Below the pieces are notes generated by a model. The model was not told the origin of the DNA. It made no database searches and saw only the letters and a program-made list of their open reading frames with translations. A stretch of DNA of 15,113 nt from DATIXD01 sp035518875. GTDB taxonomy: Bacteria; Pseudomonadota; Gammaproteobacteria; Methylococcales; Methylococcaceae. The stretch's first letter is position 1, and each line of letters begins with the position of its first letter. Location: the NCBI GenBank assembly GCA_035518875.1, contig DATIXD010000322.1, positions 1-15,113 on the forward strand, given 5' to 3'. A program made the position numbers and the translations under genes. Of the stretch, positions 1-10,853 are shown piece after piece.

Positions 1-12
1 AGAAACATACCC

Positions 13-2793
13 ATGTCCGCTTCCTTCCAATCCCGCTACCTCGTCGGCATCGACCTAGGTACGACGCATACCGTGGCCGCCTACGCCGATGTGTCCCAAG
101 AAGCCAACGCTAATATCGAGATTTTCCCGATCGAACAATTGGTCGCGCCTGGGGAGGTCGCGTTGCGGCCTTTGTTGCCATCGGTGCGCTACCATCCGGC
201 ACCTGGCGAATTGGCGGAGGCAGACACGCACCTGCCCTGGCCGCAGAATGGCGGTCCCGGTCATCCCATCCTCGGCGAGCTGGCCCGTGTATTGGGTGCG
301 AAAACCTCGGGGCGGTTGATCGCCAGCGCCAAAAGCTGGCTGTCGCATGGCGCGGTGGACCGCACCGCCGCGATTCTGCCCTGGGGCGCGCCAGAGGGTG
401 TGACTAAAGTCTCGCCGGTGGAGGCCAGCGCCGGTTATCTGGCTCATGTCCGATCCGCCTGGAATCATCGTTTTCCCGATTTTCCGCTGGAGCGGCAAGA
501 GATCGTCGTTACCGTCCCCGCTTCCTTCGACGAAGCGGCTCGGACATTAACCCTGGACGCGGCGCGGCTGGCGGGATTGACCGAGATCAGGCTGGTCGAG
601 GAACCGCAGGCGGCTTGTTACGACTGGCTGTGGCGGCACCGGAAAACCCTTGCCAAGGATCTTTCCAGCATAAGTTTGTTGCTGGTGGTCGATGTGGGCG
701 GCGGCACCACCGACCTGACCCTCATCAAGGTCGAGGCGGGCGAAGACGAACCGAAGCTGAGCCGCATCGGCGTCGGCAATCATTTGATGCTGGGCGGGGA
801 CAATATCGACCTGACACTGGCACACCTTGCGGAGCACCGGTTAGTTGCCGATGAACAACGCCTGTCGGCGGCGGAATTGTCGCAACTGGTGGAACAATGT
901 CGTAGCGCCAAGGAGCGCCTGCTGTCCGAGGACGCACCGGACGCGGCGCCCGTCACCCTACTGGGCGCCGGGTCAAGGCTCGTCGGTGGCGCCCGCTCCA
1001 CCGAACTGCGCCGCGAAGAGGTCCGAGAGATCGTTCTGGACGGCTTTTTCCCTCTGGTGGACTTGAGTGAACTGCCGGACCGCAAGCGCAGCGGGGTGGT
1101 CGAATTCGGCCTGCCCTACGCAACCGACCCGGCCATCAGCAAGCATCTCGCGGCGTTTCTGACCCGGCATCACCAAGCCGCTCAGGAATCAGTTGGCGCA
1201 GATAAGGAGCCGATTCCGGATGCGGTTCTTCTCAACGGCGGCGTCTTCAACAGCTCGGTCATCGCGAAGCGCGTGCTTGAGCTGATCGAATCCTGGCACG
1301 GGCGAACTCCGAAGTATCTGAAGAATGACCGCCCCGACCTCGCGGTCGCCTATGGCGCCGTTGCTTACGGCCTAGCTCGGCACGGCCTGGCCATCCGGAA
1401 GATTGGTGGAGGTTCGGCGCGCAGCTATTTCCTGTTGGTGGACACGGATCGGGCGGAAATACGGCACGGTGTGTGTCTCCTGCCGCGCGGCAGCGAGGAA
1501 GGGCATGAGGTCTTCTTGGCCGAGCGCGCGTTCGCGTTACGCCTGGGGCAACCCGTCCGCTTCCATCTGGTTTCGTCCATCGAAGATACGCTTTACCACC
1601 CCGGGGAGCTCGTCGAAATCGACGACGATCGCTTTATCCAGCTGCCGCCGTTGGCGGTCGCCTTCGACAAGGCAAACAGCCAAGATCGCCAGGAAGTCAC
1701 CGTGCAATTAGCCGCGGCGCTAACCGAAGTCGGCACCCTGCAGATTCAATGCGTGGATGCCGAAAATCCCAGCCGGCGCTGGAACGTCGAGTTTCAGCTT
1801 AGGCAACAGCGGGCTACTTCGACGATCGTTGCTGATACCGGGTTGCACCCGCGCTGCGCCGAGGCTTGCTCGAAAATTCATCTGGTCTACGGCAAGAAGG
1901 TCAAATCGGTCGATCCCAAGATTATCAAGGGATTGCGCACGGAACTGGAAAAACTCCTGGGCAAGCGGGAAGGTTGGGATATGCCGCTGTTGCGTGAGCT
2001 TTTTGCCGCGCTTTTGGAGGGTTTGCCGCACCGCCGCCGTTCTGCCGAGCACGAACGGGTCTGGTTGAGTCTAACCGGCTTTTGCCTGCGTCCCGGCTTT
2101 GGTTACCCCTTGGACGACTGGCGCATCGAACAAATCTGGCGTACCTACGATCAAGGCATCCAGTTCGTCAATGAAGCGCAGAACTGGGCCGAATGGTGGA
2201 CGCTGTGGCGCCGCATTGCCGGCGGTTTGACGGCCGAGGCACAGAACAGGATCTTCGCCAGCGTCGCCGATTTCATCAACCCCGATACGGCGAAGCGGGG
2301 CAATCTGGCGATCCTGGCGAAGAGGCGGGGTTACGAGGACATGGTGAGGCTGGCGGCCGTGCTCGAACGGGTGTCCGCCGCTGAAAAGATCACGCTGGGA
2401 GGTTGGCTGCTCCAGCGCTTGCGCAAGGCCGGCGAGCCCGTCGAAACCTGGTGGGCGCTGGGACGCGTCGGCGCGCGCGTGCCTTTCCACGGCAGCGCCC
2501 ATAGCGTCGTGACTAGGGAAACCGCAGAGCAATGGCTGACAAGCCTGTTGGAATACGACTGGAAAAAGACAACTTTCGCCGGCTTCGCCGCTACGCTCAT
2601 CGCCCGCAGGAGCGGCGACCGGGAACGCGACGTCGAAACAGCCTTGCGCCAGCAAATCATCGCGCGACTGCACGCCGCCAAGGCGCCGGAATCCTGGATC
2701 GAGATGGTCACAGAAGTCAAGGAACTCACCGAGGCTGACGAAAAACGGGTGTTCGGCGAGGCACTTCCGCCCGGCCTGAGGCTATTGGCCTGA
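13..2793 (+). CDS. Hsp70-family ATPase with C-terminal DUF3731-type extension
   Basis: The protein has 926 residues, much longer than DnaK (about 640). The N-terminal half is an Hsp70/actin-type ATPase. The phosphate-1 motif GIDLGTTHT lies at residues 12-20, VEEPQAA at about 195-201, the phosphate-2 motif DVGGGTTDL near 227-235, and the adenosine motif LLNGGVFNSS near 406-415. A beta-rich segment follows at about 465-600, where the substrate-binding domain would sit. The last about 300 residues are helical and rich in Trp and Arg, resembling the DUF3731 extension known from a subgroup of bacterial Hsp70 homologues. There is no DnaK-like C-terminal tail. ATP binding is well supported. The client and cellular role are unknown, so the name DnaK should not be used. 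The ATG follows only 12 visible bases with no clear Shine-Dalgarno, so translation may be coupled to a gene outside the window. In other genomes this type often sits beside a second Hsp70-like gene, which would lie to the left. Confidence 0.9.
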   Translation: MSASFQSRYLVGIDLGTTHTVAAYADVSQEANANIEIFPIEQLVAPGEVALRPLLPSVRYHPAPGELAEADTHLPWPQNGGPGHPILGELARVLGAKTSGRLIASAKSWLSHGAVDRTAAILPWGAPEGVTKVSPVEASAGYLAHVRSAWNHRFPDFPLERQEIVVTVPASFDEAARTLTLDAARLAGLTEIRLVEEPQAACYDWLWRHRKTLAKDLSSISLLLVVDVGGGTTDLTLIKVEAGEDEPKLSRIGVGNHLMLGGDNIDLTLAHLAEHRLVADEQRLSAAELSQLVEQCRSAKERLLSEDAPDAAPVTLLGAGSRLVGGARSTELRREEVREIVLDGFFPLVDLSELPDRKRSGVVEFGLPYATDPAISKHLAAFLTRHHQAAQESVGADKEPIPDAVLLNGGVFNSSVIAKRVLELIESWHGRTPKYLKNDRPDLAVAYGAVAYGLARHGLAIRKIGGGSARSYFLLVDTDRAEIRHGVCLLPRGSEEGHEVFLAERAFALRLGQPVRFHLVSSIEDTLYHPGELVEIDDDRFIQLPPLAVAFDKANSQDRQEVTVQLAAALTEVGTLQIQCVDAENPSRRWNVEFQLRQQRATSTIVADTGLHPRCAEACSKIHLVYGKKVKSVDPKIIKGLRTELEKLLGKREGWDMPLLRELFAALLEGLPHRRRSAEHERVWLSLTGFCLRPGFGYPLDDWRIEQIWRTYDQGIQFVNEAQNWAEWWTLWRRIAGGLTAEAQNRIFASVADFINPDTAKRGNLAILAKRRGYEDMVRLAAVLERVSAAEKITLGGWLLQRLRKAGEPVETWWALGRVGARVPFHGSAHSVVTRETAEQWLTSLLEYDWKKTTFAGFAATLIARRSGDRERDVETALRQQIIARLHAAKAPESWIEMVTEVKELTEADEKRVFGEALPPGLRLLA

Positions 2794-2800
2794 GCCAATA
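2783..2800 (+). other. Stem-loop spanning the hsp70-like stop codon
   Basis: A perfect 7-bp stem TATTGGC/GCCAATA encloses the loop CTGA, and the stop codon TGA lies inside that loop. No T-run follows, so it is not a canonical intrinsic terminator, but it is the only 3'-end structure seen after this gene. The octamer GGCCTGAG also occurs twice here, at 2773-2780 and 2787-2794. It might protect the mRNA 3' end or mark the termination zone; this is inference. Confidence 0.4.
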
Positions 2801-2941
2801 TTCATTGAAATTCAGGCGATCAGAACAGGCTTGTCCTTAAGTCAGCTTGTCGCGTTTAGTCGAGATACCCTCTTCGCCGACCATTGGCCGGCAGCCGATG
2901 AGGTGTTTGCTCGTCGCCGTATTATTTGTCCGACGAACCGA

Positions 2942-2999
2942 TTAAGAAGAGGCTTTGTTGCATAAAAGAAACCCACAAACGTCTTTGTGTTCTTCTTAA
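2942..2999. repeat. 9-bp perfect inverted repeat enclosing a nested hairpin
   Basis: TTAAGAAGA at 2942-2950 is the exact reverse complement of TCTTCTTAA at 2991-2999. Between them lies a second perfect stem, CACAAA/TTTGTG, with a 4-nt loop (2974-2989). The outer left arm abuts the left IS903-like end at 2951. The arrangement could fold as a branched RNA, or it may be a trace of the insertion history of the small element. No function can be assigned. Confidence 0.45.
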
Positions 3000-3032
3000 G
3001 ATGACGCCAAATATCCCTCATACAACAAAGCC
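2951..3032. mobile_element. Short inverted-repeat element with IS903-like termini (MITE-like)
   Basis: The left end reads GGCTTTGTTGCATAAAAG. The right end, read inward on the other strand, begins GGCTTTGTTGTATGAGGG. The first ten bases are identical, and 15 of the first 18 match. GGCTTTGTTG followed by an A-rich stretch is the terminal repeat pattern of the IS903 group of the IS5 family. The 82-bp interval is far too short for a transposase, so it would be a non-autonomous element or a decayed remnant. I could not find the 9-bp target duplication expected for IS903: the flanks are TTAAGAAGA on the left and TAACAAAAA on the right. The interior contains the hairpin CACAAA-cgtc-TTTGTG (2974-2989). 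Confidence 0.4.
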
Positions 3033-3132
3033 TAACAAAAACAACTCTCCTCCTGGCAGCTATTATTTTCCTCTCATCTCTTGCACGTGCGTCAAACAGA
3101 CTCTATGCAATCTGATTGCGCACTTTATTTTT

Positions 3133-3297
3133 CTACTTGGCTTTCTGGATTTGCTGCTCTACTTCACCCTTGAGTTGCTTATATCCTTCGGACGGCACGC
3201 TTTCCATTTCCCTGCTCTTGAGCATGAAAACCAGAACGATGGCAAGAACGATAATGCCAGCGATATAAACCCAAAAATTGTCTTTTTCGCCTTCCAT
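3133..3297 (-). CDS. Small single-pass membrane protein, 54 residues (unknown function)
   Basis: The minus strand encodes a 54-residue protein starting MEGEKDNFWVYIAG and ending QQIQKAK. Residues 1-8 are charged, residues about 9-26 form one hydrophobic helix (WVYIAGIIVLAIVLVFML), and residues 27-54 form a hydrophilic, Lys/Glu/Gln-rich tail likely to be helical. It resembles a membrane-anchored small protein with a soluble tail. By the positive-inside rule the K27/R29 flank suggests a cytoplasmic tail. The ATG has a good Shine-Dalgarno, GAGG, six bases upstream, and a promoter with near-consensus boxes lies about 130 bp upstream. I do not recognise a family. It converges on the Hsp70-like gene and diverges from the Bax inhibitor-1 homologue; no operon partner is seen. 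The combination of start signals, promoter and a coherent membrane topology supports a real gene. Confidence 0.7.
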   Translation of the reverse strand: MEGEKDNFWVYIAGIIVLAIVLVFMLKSREMESVPSEGYKQLKGEVEQQIQKAK

Positions 3298-3419
3298 TTT
3301 TAACCTCAACGGAGTGATTGATTAAAAGATCGACGCTCGAACACGGGCGTCTGTGCCCGCCGTGACTGCATGCCACGGCCCCGTCGGAGGGATACTTGCA
3401 GGTGTTCCCTCCGTCAGTG
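3298..3419 (-). promoter_or_regulatory. Structured 5' leader of the 54-residue protein gene
   Basis: Between the predicted transcription start (about 3419) and the ATG lie roughly 120 nt with three consecutive stem-loops. These are CGGAGGGA/TCCCTCCG (3385-3392 with 3406-3413, 12-nt gap arms around 3393-3405), GCCGTG/CACGGC (3359-3364 with 3374-3379), and CGGGC/GCCCG (3344-3348 with 3355-3359). A single-stranded AT-rich stretch then leads to the ribosome binding site. Such a long, paired leader for a 54-codon gene suggests RNA-based control or a binding site for a protein. I compared it mentally with common riboswitch consensus elements and recognise none. Confidence 0.4.
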
Positions 3420-3617
3420 GCGATCATTCTATCGACGTAAACACTCTTGTTCAACCTACACGCTTGACTTTTTTGATCCCGACCAGACATCGATGCTCCT
3501 TGCCAGCGCCGGCATGGCTGCCGCCTAAGCCCGGGTTTCCGATTACATGGCCGAGGAAACTAGGGTACCATTTACGAGTCGAAAGACTCGAATTTCCCAT
3601 TTTAAGGAGGCTAATCT
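3420..3617 (+). promoter_or_regulatory. Upstream region of the Bax inhibitor-1 gene with leader hairpin
   Basis: This stretch separates the divergent small gene and the Bax inhibitor-1 homologue. A TTGACT box lies at 3464-3469 but has no good -10 partner; a weak TACCAT at 3566-3571 lacks a good -35, so the promoter is unresolved. A perfect 6-bp stem CGAGTC/GACTCG capped by a GAAA tetraloop lies at 3575-3590, about 13 nt before the strong Shine-Dalgarno AAGGAGG (3603-3609). The hairpin would sit in the mRNA leader and may stabilise the 5' end without covering the ribosome binding site. Confidence 0.45.
3426..3454 (-). promoter_or_regulatory. Sigma70-type promoter for the 54-residue protein gene
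   Basis: On the minus strand TTGAAC (complement of 3449-3454) is followed after exactly 17 bp by TAGAAT (complement of 3426-3431). These match the -35 consensus at four to five positions and the -10 consensus at five. Transcription would start near 3419 and run toward 3297. No competing gene lies between, so the small protein gene is the natural target. Confidence 0.6.
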
Positions 3618-4289
3618 ATGAATCAATACGGCGTTTTGAGGCATTCCGAGGCCGGCGTGCTGGAAACCAACAGGGTACTGCGAAACACTTATGCCCTGCT
3701 TTCGATGACCCTGCTGTTCAGCGCCGCGTCCGCCGGGCTTGCCATGGTGCTGAACCTGCCGCATCCGGGCGTGATTATCACCCTGATCGGTTATTTCGGC
3801 CTGTTATTCCTGACCAGCAAGTTCAGCAACAGCGCATGGGGCATTCTGTTCGTGTTCGCCCTCACCGGCTTCATGGGGCTAACCCTCGGCCCGATTCTGA
3901 ACTTCTACGTCACTCACGTGGCCAACGGGGAGCAATTGGTGATGACGGCCCTGGGCGGTACCGGGATCATTTTCCTGGGACTTTCGGCCTATGCGCTGAG
4001 CACCCGTAAGGATTTCAGCTTCATGGGCGGCATGTTGATGGCCGGCATTCTGGTCGCCTTCCTCGCCGGCATCGTTGCCTTGTTCGTGCCGAACATGCCC
4101 GGACTGCACGTGGCGGTATCCGCCATGTTCATCCTGCTGATGTCGGGCATGATCCTCTACCAGACCAGCGCGATCATCCACGGCGGCGAAACCAACTACA
4201 TTTTGGCGACGGTTTCGCTCTATGTTTCGATCTTTAACCTGTTCACCAGCCTGTTGCAGTTGCTGGGGATTTTCGGCGGCGACGACTGA
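3618..4289 (+). CDS. Bax inhibitor-1 / YccA family membrane protein
   Basis: A 223-residue integral membrane protein with seven predicted helices, at about 23-45, 50-70, 73-95, 103-124, 132-154, 158-183 and 190-218. The C-terminal third has the family pattern LYQTSAIIHGG followed by NYILATVSLYVSIFNLF, typical of BI-1/YbhL/YccA proteins. The acidic end GGDD resembles the pH-sensing acidic tail of the family. Bacterial members are linked to calcium leak across the inner membrane and, for YccA, to inhibition of the FtsH protease. The length fits the family (about 215-235). The ATG has an excellent Shine-Dalgarno, AAGGAGG, nine bases upstream. The gene stands alone and ends at a strong terminator shared with pnp. 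Family assignment is firm; the exact role here is inferred. Confidence 0.93.
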   Translation: MNQYGVLRHSEAGVLETNRVLRNTYALLSMTLLFSAASAGLAMVLNLPHPGVIITLIGYFGLLFLTSKFSNSAWGILFVFALTGFMGLTLGPILNFYVTHVANGEQLVMTALGGTGIIFLGLSAYALSTRKDFSFMGGMLMAGILVAFLAGIVALFVPNMPGLHVAVSAMFILLMSGMILYQTSAIIHGGETNYILATVSLYVSIFNLFTSLLQLLGIFGGDD

Positions 4290-4311
4290 GAACTCCACAA
4301 ACGCCGGACGT

Positions 4312-4346
4312 AAAAAAACCCTCGCCCGAAAGGGCGAGGGTTTTTT
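4312..4346. terminator. Bidirectional intrinsic terminator between BI-1 gene and pnp
   Basis: CCCTCGCCC (4319-4327) pairs perfectly with GGGCGAGGG (4332-4340) around a GAAA loop. The stem has T6 on the plus side (4341-4346) and A7 on the other side (4312-4318), which becomes a T7 run on the minus strand. It can stop the plus-strand Bax inhibitor-1 transcript and the minus-strand rimP-pnp operon. It lies 22 nt after the former stop codon and about 50 nt after the pnp stop. Confidence 0.95.
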
Positions 4347-4392
4347 ATTGATCTACCAGCTCCGGCGGCCTTCAGGCCGTCCCACGAAAAGC

Positions 4393-6471
<2,079 letters not shown>

Positions 6472-6502
6472 GAGTTTTTCCTTATCAGCAGAACGAACAT
6501 TA

Positions 6503-6772
6503 TTATTTGCGCAAACCGAGGCGTTCGATCAGGGAACGGTACCGTTCGGAGTCTTTGCTCTTCAGGTAGTCCAGGAGCTTGCGGCGTTGGTTGACCAGGC
6601 GCAAAAGGCCCTGGCGGGAGTGGTGATCTTTCTTGTGCTGGGTGAAATGGGGGGTGAGGTGGTTGATCCGCGCCGTCAAGAGGGCGACCTGAACCTCGGG
6701 GGAGCCGGTATCGTTGGGCGCACGCTGGTATTGCTCCATCACGGCGCGTTTTTCTACTGTTGTATAAGGCAT
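6503..6772 (-). CDS. rpsO: 30S ribosomal protein S15
   Basis: An 89-residue protein, the usual S15 length, with the family core NDTGSPEVQVALLTARINHL, HKKDHHSRQGLLRLVNQRRKLLDYL and the end IERLGLRK. S15 binds the central domain of 16S rRNA early in 30S assembly. Two adjacent ATG codons occur (6773-6775 and 6770-6772). I chose the second because GGAG then lies seven bases upstream instead of four, and because it gives exactly the family length and alignment (MPYTTVEKRAV). A reading beginning further upstream adds a tail with no family support. A promoter lies just upstream, so the gene can be transcribed independently of truB. It is followed closely by pnp. Confidence 0.97.
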   Translation of the reverse strand: MPYTTVEKRAVMEQYQRAPNDTGSPEVQVALLTARINHLTPHFTQHKKDHHSRQGLLRLVNQRRKLLDYLKSKDSERYRSLIERLGLRK

Positions 6773-6813
6773 CATTGAACTCCAAAAAAATCGGTCATCG
6801 AAACAAACGCGGA

Positions 6814-6843
6814 ATTTTAACGTTTTCATCACCCTTCAAACAA
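6814..6843 (-). promoter_or_regulatory. Internal promoter upstream of rpsO-pnp
   Basis: On the minus strand TTGTTT (complement of 6838-6843) and TAAAAT (complement of 6814-6819, five of six consensus positions) are spaced by 18 bp. The start would be near 6807, giving a leader of about 34 nt before the rpsO ATG. The 113-nt gap between truB and rpsO is the largest within the operon, which fits an internal promoter as known before rpsO in E. coli. Confidence 0.5.
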
Positions 6844-6885
6844 GGTGAAGCGGGTTTTATACACCCAGCACAGACCTCGGGCAAC

Positions 6886-7803
6886 TCACTGCGACGCGTC
6901 AACTTCCCTGACCAGGCGGCGGGGCGCGATTCTGCCATCGTCCAACACCTCCCCGATCCCAAAAAACGCGTCCTGTCCGGAATAAAGCCTGAGCAGCCCC
7001 TGCGTCGGGGCTTTGGGCACCCACACCGGCTGTCCTCGGCGCAGAAAAAAAGCCGGCTCCTCACCCAGCGTGACGGCGGGCAGCTCCGCGACGATCCGCT
7101 CTAACGGCAACAGCCTCGCCAGCCGCGCCTCATCGGGAAGCGCTTCCAGCTGCTCGAAACCCACCGCCTGGGCGATCGAAAAATTACCTACGGCCGTCCT
7201 GCGCAAACGCTCCACATGGCCGCCGCAACCCAAAAGCGCGCCGATATCCTCGGCCAAACTCCGAATATAAGTCCCCTTGGAACAATGCACATCCAAATCC
7301 AGATGCTGCGGCCCGAACTCGATCAGTTTCAATTCGTAGATATGGATCTGACGAGCCGGGCGCTGCACTTCAATGCCCTTGCGAGCCAATTCGTAGAGCC
7401 TGGCGCCTTGATGTTTAAGCGCCGAGTGCATGGGTGGAACCTGGGAAATCGCACCCCGGAACCGCTCCAGAAAGTTTTCGATCAACGCTTCCGTTAGAAT
7501 CGGCACCGGCTTTTGCTCAAGCACCGCGCCTTCGACATCGCCCGTGCTGGTGGTTTGCCCCAAGCGAACCAACACCCGGTAACGTTTGTCCGTATTCAGC
7601 AGGAACGACGACAGCTTGGTGGCCTCGCCCAGGCAAATCGGCAACAAGCCGGTGGCAATGGGGTCGAGACTCCCGGTATGCCCGACCTTGCGCGCCTGTA
7701 ACAGCCGTTTGATCCGCTGTACGGCGTCATTGGAGGTCATGCCCGGACTCTTGTCCAGGAGCAGCATGCCGTCAATGTCGCGCCCCCGGCTCCGACGGCT
7801 CAT
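6886..7803 (-). CDS. truB: tRNA pseudouridine-55 synthase
   Basis: TruB isomerises U55 in the T-loop of tRNAs. The 305-residue protein has the family opening DGMLLLDKSPGMTSNDAVQ and the catalytic-aspartate motif GHTGSLDPIATGLLP, with D47 as the nucleophile. It also has KRYRV (tyrosine at about residue 75), and the later KGTYIRSLAEDIG motif. The C-terminal about 60 residues (from about LRRGQPVWVP) look like the small PUA-like/TruB C-terminal domain. Its ATG overlaps the rbfA stop codon as ATGA (7800-7803), implying translational coupling to rbfA. The length is normal (E. coli 314). Confidence 0.97.
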   Translation of the reverse strand: MSRRSRGRDIDGMLLLDKSPGMTSNDAVQRIKRLLQARKVGHTGSLDPIATGLLPICLGEATKLSSFLLNTDKRYRVLVRLGQTTSTGDVEGAVLEQKPVPILTEALIENFLERFRGAISQVPPMHSALKHQGARLYELARKGIEVQRPARQIHIYELKLIEFGPQHLDLDVHCSKGTYIRSLAEDIGALLGCGGHVERLRRTAVGNFSIAQAVGFEQLEALPDEARLARLLPLERIVAELPAVTLGEEPAFFLRRGQPVWVPKAPTQGLLRLYSGQDAFFGIGEVLDDGRIAPRRLVREVDASQ

Positions 7804-8180
7804 GAATCCTCGCCCAGATCCTCAGCGGCGGTGCCCGACTCCAGCCGGCTGAGCAGCGCCTCCATTCGCATGCCCCGCTCGATCGATTCATCATGAACGA
7901 AACGCAACTCGGGCATGATTCGCATGCGAATTCGCTTGCCCAACTCGTGCCGGAGCATCGGGACGGCATGGGACAGCGTTCCCAGGCATTCTTTCACCGA
8001 TTCGCTCGCCCCCAGGAAGCTGACGAACACCTTGACCACGGCCAGATCGCGGGTGACTTCGACGCCGCTAACCGTTACCATCCCCAAGCGCTTGTCCCGG
8101 ACATGCAACTGCAATAGTTCGGCCAGCTCCTTCTGGAGTTGGGACGCAACTCGATCCCTACGGGTGAATTCTCTGGGCAT
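7800..8180 (-). CDS. rbfA: 30S ribosome-binding factor A
   Basis: A 126-residue KH-like protein (E. coli 133) that binds the 30S subunit and helps mature the 5' end of 16S rRNA, important in cold conditions. The N-terminus PREFTRRDRVASQLQKELAELL, the middle VTVSGVEVTRDLAVVKVFVSFLG and the MPELRFVHDESIERGMRME segment are typical of RbfA. The acidic C-terminal tail is short. The ATG at 8178-8180 has only a weak and distant purine stretch (GAGG about 13 bases upstream), so translation may depend on the preceding infB. The stop overlaps the truB start. Confidence 0.96.
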   Translation of the reverse strand: MPREFTRRDRVASQLQKELAELLQLHVRDKRLGMVTVSGVEVTRDLAVVKVFVSFLGASESVKECLGTLSHAVPMLRHELGKRIRMRIMPELRFVHDESIERGMRMEALLSRLESGTAAEDLGEDS

Positions 8181-8213
8181 TCGTTATCTGTAGCCTCTGT
8201 TTTCTCAGCACGG

Positions 8214-10826
<2,613 letters not shown>

Positions 10827-10853
10827 CTTCTCGCCCCGCTTTCAATCAATTCC

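Larger units (their letters stand above)
2801..3132. other. AT-richer intergenic region between convergent genes
   Basis: No convincing gene lies between the Hsp70-like gene (+) and the small membrane protein gene (-), which converge here. The segment from about 2940 to 3130 is visibly richer in A and T than its neighbours. It contains the inverted-repeat element at 2951-3032 and a short palindrome at 3108-3120 (GCAATC-T-GATTGC). I see no intrinsic terminator for either flanking gene. An open frame on the plus strand across 2926-3303 starts with TTG, has no ribosome binding site and is antisense to the better-supported small gene, so I did not call it. Confidence 0.5.

Noticed and set aside
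3061..3132. Possible CRISPR or tandem repeat in the AT-rich island
   Set aside because: Only isolated short palindromes are present; no regularly spaced direct repeats exist anywhere in the window.
2926..3303. Plus-strand 125-codon frame in the intergenic region
   Set aside because: It starts with TTG, has no ribosome binding site, begins inside the inverted-repeat element zone and is antisense to the better-supported 54-residue gene.
6773..6832. Longer rpsO start giving a 109-residue protein
   Set aside because: The extra N-terminus has no S15 family match and lies in the promoter and leader; GGAG at seven bases supports the ATG at 6770-6772.
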